Position numbers and translations under genes: made by a program | Shown here: positions 58,720 to 64,000 of the stretch, one piece after another | How the letters are laid out: each line of letters begins with the position of its first letter | How positions within the stretch are numbered: position 1 is the stretch's first letter | From: Chloracidobacterium sp. | GTDB lineage: Bacteria > Acidobacteriota > Blastocatellia > Pyrinomonadales > Pyrinomonadaceae | Direction: 5' to 3' | Assembly: GCA_016712045.1 (NCBI GenBank) | Contig: JADJRV010000009.1 | Location: 121,708 to 185,707 of the forward strand | Length of the DNA stretch: 64,000 nt | Notes under the pieces: generated by a model | Told to the model about the DNA's origin: nothing | What the model saw: only the letters and a program-made list of their open reading frames with translations | The model's database searches: none

Positions 58720-59796
58720 ATGAAAACTTTAAGCCTTGCCGAATATCAAAATCATTTTAGTGCCGTGCCGACGAGTTCGAGCTATGTCGAAAATCTGATC
58801 GGCAACACGCCGCTCCTCGCTGTCCACTTTCATTACAAGGGCGAACGCCGCACGATATTTGCCAAGGCCGAGCACCTCAACTTGACCGGCAGTATCAAGG
58901 ACCGAATGGCCCTGCACATCATTTGCTCGGCGTACCGCGACGAACAGATCCGCAAGGGCGACATCATCGCCGAAGCGACGAGCGGTAACACGGGCATCTC
59001 GTTTGCGGCGATCGGCCATGCATTCGGCAATCCGGTGCATGTTTTTATGCCGGATTGGATGAGCAACGAGCGGATCTCGCTGATCAAGAGCTACGGAGCG
59101 GACGTGACGCTCGTCAGCCACGAACAGGGCGGATTTGTCGGCAGTATTGAGCTAGCGGACGCTTTCAAATACGAGCATCGACGCGTGTTTCTGCCGCATC
59201 AATTCTCAAATCTTTCCAATGCCGAGGCTCATTACTTGACGACTGGGCCGGAGATCTGGGCCCAGCTAAAAAAGGTCGGTTTTGAACCCGACGCATTCGT
59301 CGCAGGCGTAGGAACGGGCGGAACAATAATGGGCACGGCTGCATACTTTCGCGAAAAGAACCCCGATATCAAAATGCACCCGCTCGAACCTGCCGAATCG
59401 CCGACGCTGACGGTCGGTCATAACGTCGGTAGCCATCGTATTCAGGGGATTTCAGACGAGTTCATACCCGCGATCTGTGATCTGCCCAAACTTGACGAGA
59501 TCGTCACCGTCTCTGACGGCGATTCGATATTGATGGCACAAAAGCTGGCGTCCCAGCTGGGGTTGGCGGTCGGTATTTCGTCCGGAGCAAATTTCCTCGG
59601 TGCACTAATCGCACTAGAAAAGCTCGGTTCCGATGCGATCGTCGCCACTGTGTTTTGTGACGACAACAAAAAATATCTGAGCACCGATCTTGTCCGCGAG
59701 GAGCCTGTAAAACAGGGCTACCTGACTCCGGACATTGAGCTGTTTGGATATCAAACCATCAGTCGCGTCGGTCAAGGAGAGTTCGCGGCATTTTAA
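58720..59796 (+). CDS. Cysteine synthase / cystathionine beta-synthase family PLP enzyme
   Basis: 358 aa. Fold-type II PLP enzyme: the PLP lysine is in NLTGSIKDRMALH (about residue 68), the substrate loop is EATSGNTGISFAA, the phosphate-binding glycine loop is GVGTGGTIMG, and SSGANFLGALIA follows. No C-terminal CBS domain, so it is closer to cysteine synthase in layout, but the catalytic choice between O-acetylserine and homocysteine cannot be read by sight. It lies upstream of lysC with its own 99-base leader, so it is not clearly in that operon. Confidence 0.85.
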   Translation: MKTLSLAEYQNHFSAVPTSSSYVENLIGNTPLLAVHFHYKGERRTIFAKAEHLNLTGSIKDRMALHIICSAYRDEQIRKGDIIAEATSGNTGISFAAIGHAFGNPVHVFMPDWMSNERISLIKSYGADVTLVSHEQGGFVGSIELADAFKYEHRRVFLPHQFSNLSNAEAHYLTTGPEIWAQLKKVGFEPDAFVAGVGTGGTIMGTAAYFREKNPDIKMHPLEPAESPTLTVGHNVGSHRIQGISDEFIPAICDLPKLDEIVTVSDGDSILMAQKLASQLGLAVGISSGANFLGALIALEKLGSDAIVATVFCDDNKKYLSTDLVREEPVKQGYLTPDIELFGYQTISRVGQGEFAAF

Positions 59797-59878
59797 TTTC
59801 TCGATTCTTTACGAGGTTGCAAGAGCGAATCGGTCAAATCTATCGTAGAATATTCCTTTTCTAGATTAGAAATACGAT

Positions 59879-61279
59879 TTGAGCAGTTTGAGCAGCCAAG
59901 GCCCAACAGTAATGAAATTCGGCGGCACGTCGGTCGGTGACGTTGCGGCGTTTGAGCGCGTTTTTCACATTGTTTCGACGCAAATCGAGCGGCATCCGGT
60001 CGTTGTCGTGTCGGCGATGACAAAAGTCACGGATGCTTTACTCGCCGCGTTTGAGACGGCGAAAAAGGGTGATTTCGCTGACGCCTATGCATCGCTCGAA
60101 CCGCATTTTGATCGTCACACGGCGGTTTCCGAGCATTTCATCTCCGGCGATAAACCTGATGCGTTCAATGGCGAACTGGAATTTGCCCGAGGTGAATTGT
60201 CCGATCTGCTGATGCGTGTCACGCGCCGCTCTCTGCCGCTACAGATGCTCAAAGACGCGATCGTCAGCTATGGCGAGCAATTGTCGTCCCGATTGCTGGC
60301 AGAGGTTTTGAAGGCAAAAGGCGTTGCGGCTCGACAGGTCGACTCGCGTCGGCTGATCGTCACCGACGACGAATACGGAGCGGCGACGCCGATCATCGAC
60401 GAGACCAATGAAATTGTCCGGCTTGAGCTTGAGCCGCTGATTGCGGGCGGCGAGGTGCCGATACTTGGCGGCTTTATCGCTGCGAATCGGGCGGGCGAAA
60501 CGACGACGCTCGGACGCGGCGGCTCGGATTACTCGGCGGCGATCGTCGCAGCGGCACTACATTCAAACGAATTGCAGATCTGGACGGACGTTACCGGGGT
60601 GATGACCTGCGACCCGCGTATCTGCGATTCGGCAAAGACGATCCCCGTTTTGTCCTACGAAGAGGCTGCCGAACTTGCGTATTTCGGGGCCAAGGTCCTC
60701 CATCCCAAAACGATCAAACCGGCAGTCGATAACGCCATTCCGGTTCGTGTTTGCAATACGTTTGAGCCCAATGAGATGGGCACGATGGTGCTTGCCGACA
60801 GCGGCGAAACGCCAAACAAGATCAAATCGATCGCCCACAAAAAGAACATAACGATCCTGCGTATCTCGTCGGCCCGGATGCTCGGCAGCTATGGTTTTAT
60901 GAGTGCCGTGTTTCAGGTATTTGAGCGGTTTCGCACCGTGATCGATGTCATCTCGACATCCGAAGTCTCGATCGCACTGACGCTCGACAACACTGCCGAG
61001 ATCGACAAGATCGTCGCCGAACTCGAACGCCTAGGCGATGTCGAGATCGACACCGGCTACGCCGTTATCTGCGTCGTCGGCGAGGGCCTGCGAGCCTCGA
61101 CCGGGCTCGCCTCGACCGTCTTTTCGACCATCGAGGACGTCAACGTCGCCCTCATCTCTCACGGAGCCTCGAGCGTGAATCTGACATTTGTTGTCAAAGA
61201 GGATTCGGCGGCGGATGTCATCAAGCGGTTGCATAAGGGCTTTTCTGAATATTGGCCACAGAGCACACAGAGACCTTAG
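59879..61279 (+). CDS. lysC: Aspartokinase
   Basis: First step of the aspartate family pathway. 466 aa from TTG 59879; ATG 59912 (MKFGGTSVGD) is an alternative start. Kinase motifs are KFGGTSVG and GRGGSDYSAAI. Then come two ACT domains that usually bind lysine or threonine (ITILRISSARMLGSYGFM and VICVVGEGLRASTGLASTVF). The last residues (PQSTQRP) are encoded in the arm of the element at 61254-61316, so the 3' end may be altered. With the M20 gene and dapB downstream it forms a lysine/diaminopimelate cluster. Confidence 0.92.
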   Translation: MSSLSSQGPTVMKFGGTSVGDVAAFERVFHIVSTQIERHPVVVVSAMTKVTDALLAAFETAKKGDFADAYASLEPHFDRHTAVSEHFISGDKPDAFNGELEFARGELSDLLMRVTRRSLPLQMLKDAIVSYGEQLSSRLLAEVLKAKGVAARQVDSRRLIVTDDEYGAATPIIDETNEIVRLELEPLIAGGEVPILGGFIAANRAGETTTLGRGGSDYSAAIVAAALHSNELQIWTDVTGVMTCDPRICDSAKTIPVLSYEEAAELAYFGAKVLHPKTIKPAVDNAIPVRVCNTFEPNEMGTMVLADSGETPNKIKSIAHKKNITILRISSARMLGSYGFMSAVFQVFERFRTVIDVISTSEVSIALTLDNTAEIDKIVAELERLGDVEIDTGYAVICVVGEGLRASTGLASTVFSTIEDVNVALISHGASSVNLTFVVKEDSAADVIKRLHKGFSEYWPQSTQRP

Positions 61280-61316
61280 AGGCATTGCTTAGTGATCTCG
61301 GTGTTCTCTGTGGCTA
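61254..61316. repeat. Intergenic modular-arm hairpin element (CACAGAG-type unit)
   Basis: Left arm GGCCACAGAGCACACAGAGA plus CCTTAGAGGC, right arm GATCTCGGTGTTCTCTGTGG plus CTA. Seven codons and the stop of lysC lie in the left arm. The M20 gene starts 8 bases after the right arm. Confidence 0.75.
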
Positions 61317-61323
61317 AAACAAA

Positions 61324-62111
61324 ATGAATTTATTTGAACTCACGAAATCCTTGATGTCCATCCCATCCGTTTCCGGCGAAGAGGAAGCGGTCGGGTTTTA
61401 CCTGCGTGACTATCTGGAATCACTTGGCTGGACGGTTGAACTGCAAAAGGTAGCGGAAAATCAGAGCAACGTCATTGCATATTTGAACGATACGCCCCGT
61501 GTTTGGCTTTCGACTCACATGGATACTGTCCCGCCGTTTATCCCGCCGACCGAGGATGATGAGAAGATATATGGGCGGGGTGCATGCGATGCGAAGGGGA
61601 TAATCGCGGCGCAGATAACAGCGGCAGAGGAGTTGAGGAGGGCAGGAGTCGAGGACATTGGACTGCTTTACACGGTCGAAGAGGAGAGAGCTTCGACCGG
61701 GGCAAAGGTCGCGAATGACCACCCGATCGCCGCGAAGTGTAAATATCTGATAAACGGCGAGCCGACGGATAATGATCTGGCAATTGGTTCGAAAGGAGCC
61801 TTTCGGGCGAAGATCAAAACGAAAGGCAAGTCAGCACATTCGGCGTATCCGGAGCAGGGCGATTCGGCGATCGAGAAACTTTTGGACATTCTCGAAGACG
61901 TTCGGCACACCAAATTTCCAAACGACGATTTTTTTGGCGAGACGACATGCAACATCGCGACACTCGACGGCGGCATTGCCCTCAACGTCATCCCGCCGAA
62001 TGCCGAGACGGGCTTGCTGATAAAAAAGAACTTGAGATCGCGGTGGGCTTGTACGTTAATCTGGTAAAGAAATTATTAGCCACAAATGGCACGAATAACA
62101 CGATTTCTTAA
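61324..62111 (+). pseudogene. M20 family metallopeptidase (DapE/ArgE type) with an internal deletion
   Basis: The N-terminal two-thirds is good: STHMDTVPPF, YGRGACDAKG, TVEEERASTGAK and the lid domain SKGAFRAKIKTKGKSAHSAY, as in succinyl-diaminopimelate desuccinylase or acetylornithine deacetylase. After NVIPPNAETGLLI (about 62025) the frame breaks. The next frame reads DKKELEIAVGLYVNLVKKLL, which is the normal C-terminal end of these enzymes. About 100 codons, including the last zinc-binding His, are missing between the two parts. The end (ATNGTNNTIS) is translated repeat. Position between lysC and dapB favours a DapE role. Confidence 0.75.
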
Positions 62112-62146
62112 TTTCTGATTCGTGACATTCGTGTAATTCGTGGCAA
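62075..62146. repeat. Intergenic modular-arm hairpin element (CACGAATA-type unit)
   Basis: Left arm TTAGCCACAAATGGCACGAA plus TAACACGATT, right arm GATTCGTGACATTCGTGTAA plus TTCGTGGCAAAA. It lies between the M20 gene and dapB and supplies the 3' end of the former. Nearly the same wording as 57751-57826. Confidence 0.8.
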
Positions 62147-62154
62147 AAACTCTT

Positions 62155-62850
62155 ATGAAAATTGCACTGATCGGCTACGGAGCGATGGGCAAGCTCATCC
62201 ACCGTCTTGCCGAAGAAAAAGGACACGAGATCGCGGTCATCATCGACGATGCGGACGCTGGTTTGGCTGCGTCTGAGTTGGCTGAAAAGCTGCGTGGCGT
62301 TGATGCGGCGATAGATTTTACGACGGCGGATGCGGTGCAGCGAAATGTTGAGGCTTGTGTTGCGGCGGGCGTGCCGTTGGTCGAGGGCACGACCGGTTGG
62401 AACGGTCAGCGAGCTGACATTGAGCAGATCGTTCAAGACGGAAACGGAGCCTTTGTCTTCGGCGCGAATTTCTCGATCGGCGTAAATCTCTTTTACCGCA
62501 TCGCTGATTTTGCTGCCGAGCTTTTTGCCAAATTTCCCGAATACGAAGCCTTTATCGAGGAACAGCATCACTCACGCAAACTCGACAGCCCGAGCGGCAC
62601 GGCTTTGAAGATCAAAGAGGTAATTTCAAAACACGTCGAGGTTGGCGATATTGCTGCAACCCGAGCCGGGAATATTCCCGGCACACACCGCGTCGGCTTC
62701 GACGGCCCTGCGGATCAGATATTGCTCGAACACACCGCCCGGTCCCGCGAAGGCTTTGCCGCCGGGGCGATACTCGCTGCTGAATGGATCGTCGGGAAGA
62801 AGGGTTTTTACGAATTTACCGACGTGATGGACGAAGTGCTGGCAAGATAG
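62155..62850 (+). CDS. dapB: 4-hydroxy-tetrahydrodipicolinate reductase
   Basis: Second committed step of diaminopimelate and lysine synthesis. 231 aa from ATG 62155 (MKIALIGYGAMGKLI). NAD(P)H-binding GYGAMG at residues 7-12, then DFTTADAVQRNVEACV and GTTGWN. The catalytic His pair and Lys are in EEQHHSRKLDSPSGTAL, and the C-terminal REGFAAGAILAAEWIVGKKG matches the family. A slightly longer in-frame start at 62140 is likely not used. Confidence 0.93.
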   Translation: MKIALIGYGAMGKLIHRLAEEKGHEIAVIIDDADAGLAASELAEKLRGVDAAIDFTTADAVQRNVEACVAAGVPLVEGTTGWNGQRADIEQIVQDGNGAFVFGANFSIGVNLFYRIADFAAELFAKFPEYEAFIEEQHHSRKLDSPSGTALKIKEVISKHVEVGDIAATRAGNIPGTHRVGFDGPADQILLEHTARSREGFAAGAILAAEWIVGKKGFYEFTDVMDEVLAR

Positions 62851-62915
62851 CCGTAGGCCCCCTAGAACAAACCCACTTAAATAAAAGCTTGGAATACTGG
62901 TCATTATTGAATATT

Positions 62916-62993
62916 ATGAATCTCAAAAATATTGTCGTGCTATTTGTAACCGCCGTATGTAGTTGCATTGCCGCCCGACAGGAGGTGCTATGA
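62916..62993 (+). CDS. Possible 25-residue leader-like peptide
   Basis: ATG 62916 encodes MNLKNIVVLFVTAVCSCIAA and five more residues, a signal- or lipoprotein-like peptide with VCSC. Its stop overlaps the start of the next gene (ATGA), and AGGAGG at 62980-62985 lies inside it. It may be a small coupled peptide or a chance frame. Confidence 0.3.
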   Translation: MNLKNIVVLFVTAVCSCIAARQEVL

Positions 62994-64000
62994 ACAAGTT
63001 TTTATTTATCTTGATCCTCGTTTTTGCATATGGTGCCAATGCTCAAATTACTCTGAACATCGATATCAAAACCGGTGATGATGATCTGCGGCCGGCTGAT
63101 TTTCAAAAGGAGCCGGAATTGGTGGTTGTGCTCCGCGACCGAAGAGAGATCAGAAAATATCAGTCGTGGACAAGTATGGCCAAACAACTCAACGAGAAGC
63201 TTTTCAGTCGAGCTGCCCGAGGAGTCAGGTTATCGACATGTCAGAGGTGCTCCTCAATAGCGGGAGAACCGTCCTGGCCGGCGAGACGTGTGGGATTATC
63301 TGGAAAAGGAGACAACTGGACGGTCAAGGAAGCACTAAGTAACCGCTGTCTATCGGGAAGATGGTGTGTCGAGATCTAACGTTATATTGGATCTGAACAC
63401 CAGAGGAAACCTTTTCCGATTTGTCTATGATCCGACGACTCGACGCGGAGAGGGTCAAGTCTATCGACATACGTTCACTCCTATCCTGAGGCCTCCTCCC
63501 AGAACAATGCCAATTAACGCAACACTGGTGGTAACTCTTGGCACCGGCGCCGATGATCTTCGCGGACGCGGCGATAATGTCAGTATCACGCTGAGGCTTC
63601 GCGGATCTCCTGCAACCATTGATCTCGCAAATCTGAACGGCGGCACGAGACTGGATGCCAATTCGGAACGAATTTTTACCAAAGAGATCCCGAGCTCGGC
63701 GACGCTGGACATCAATTCGATTTCTGAAGTGGTCGTCAAGCACGACGGCGGGGGCTCGAACGACGAGTGGGTGATCAACAAGGTACGAAGATCCTGATCA
63801 AGAAAACCGTCCCGGTACCCGGTACACCTGGGCCGGGCAGAGAAACTACAAGGCTGCTCGTCAATAATAATTTTCCGTCAATACATCGTTTCACGAGTCG
63901 AAGCCGGCAAAAATCATTTTCGGCTAACGCGAATCAGACTGCATTAAGAAACGCGACGATCACGGCAGTATTCACGACTGGTGATGATGATCTCAGAGGC
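62990..64000 (+). CDS. Secreted PLAT/LH2-like repeat protein (three frameshifts, cut by window end)
   Basis: Signal peptide MNKFLFILILVFAYGANAQ from ATG 62990 (AGGAGG at 62980-62985). One added base near 63160, one near 63340 and one near 63786 join four frames into one reading. The motif TGDDDLR recurs: near the start, as LGTGADDLRGRGDNVSITLR in the middle, and as FTTGDDDLRG at the window end. Between these, SISEVVVKHDGGGSNDEWVI looks like the end of a PLAT/LH2-like beta-sandwich (usual form: HD(G/N)xGxxPxWxLDKV). A Pro/Gly-rich linker (VPVPGTPGPG) separates units. The gene probably continues beyond 64000. Function unknown, likely extracytoplasmic binding. Confidence 0.55.

Overview
The window is a chromosomal stretch of a Gram-negative-type, heterotrophic bacterium. 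The gene families fit Acidobacteriota, perhaps the Blastocatellia/Pyrinomonadales branch: many secreted peptidases, a yacL-ispD-ispF block, a 17-residue-repeat secreted protein, a bacterial GH47 and a PAS-GGDEF-EAL protein. This is an inference from gene content; there is no rRNA or other direct marker. No tRNA, rRNA, CRISPR array, transposase or phage gene was seen.

Layout. 1-8.5 kb: fragment of a membrane protein, nnr, tsaE, ppk, a CYTH phosphatase-like gene, a bacilliredoxin, a PilZ protein, a SnoaL-like secreted protein and radA. 8.7-15.7 kb: a tight forward run yacL-ispD-ispF-pyrimidine phosphorylase-BMP lipoprotein-unknown-ABC ATPase, joining isoprenoid precursor synthesis to nucleoside uptake and salvage. 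15.7-22.3 kb: aminotransferase, coaD, a HAD protein, an AT-rich two-gene cassette with an Mrr-type nuclease, a LarA-type racemase and a methyltransferase. 22.8-29.7 kb: a giant reductase-AMP ligase-ACP-acyltransferase fusion, a GH47 mannosidase and an SDR/epimerase. 29.7-37.8 kb: repeat protein, amino-acid permease, secreted serine hydrolase, S9 peptidase, and a manganese riboswitch (yybP-ykoY type) in front of TerC. 37.9-50 kb: c-di-GMP turnover protein, M19 dipeptidase, beta-propeller protein, secA and unknowns. 50-57.7 kb: half a helicase, several unknowns, an AlkA-like glycosylase and an acyl-CoA synthetase. 57.8-64 kb: SDR, cysteine synthase-like gene, then lysC, an M20 (DapE/ArgE-type) gene and dapB, which looks like a lysine/diaminopimelate cluster, and finally a secreted PLAT-like protein cut by the window end.

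Two features run through the whole window. First, at least ten conserved genes are broken by single-base indels, mostly one missing base in or beside a short homopolymer (nnr twice, ppk, radA twice, SDR twice and others). This looks like residual long-read sequencing error rather than gene decay, and I give restored gene limits. Second, the intergenic spaces carry a family of hairpin elements whose arms are built from about three copies of a 7-11 base unit. The unit's spelling changes from element to element but the architecture stays the same. Several genes take their last codons and stop codon from an element arm, and related arms sit in frame inside ispD, the pyrimidine phosphorylase and the acyl-CoA synthetase. 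This modular repeat family is the best candidate here for something under-described.
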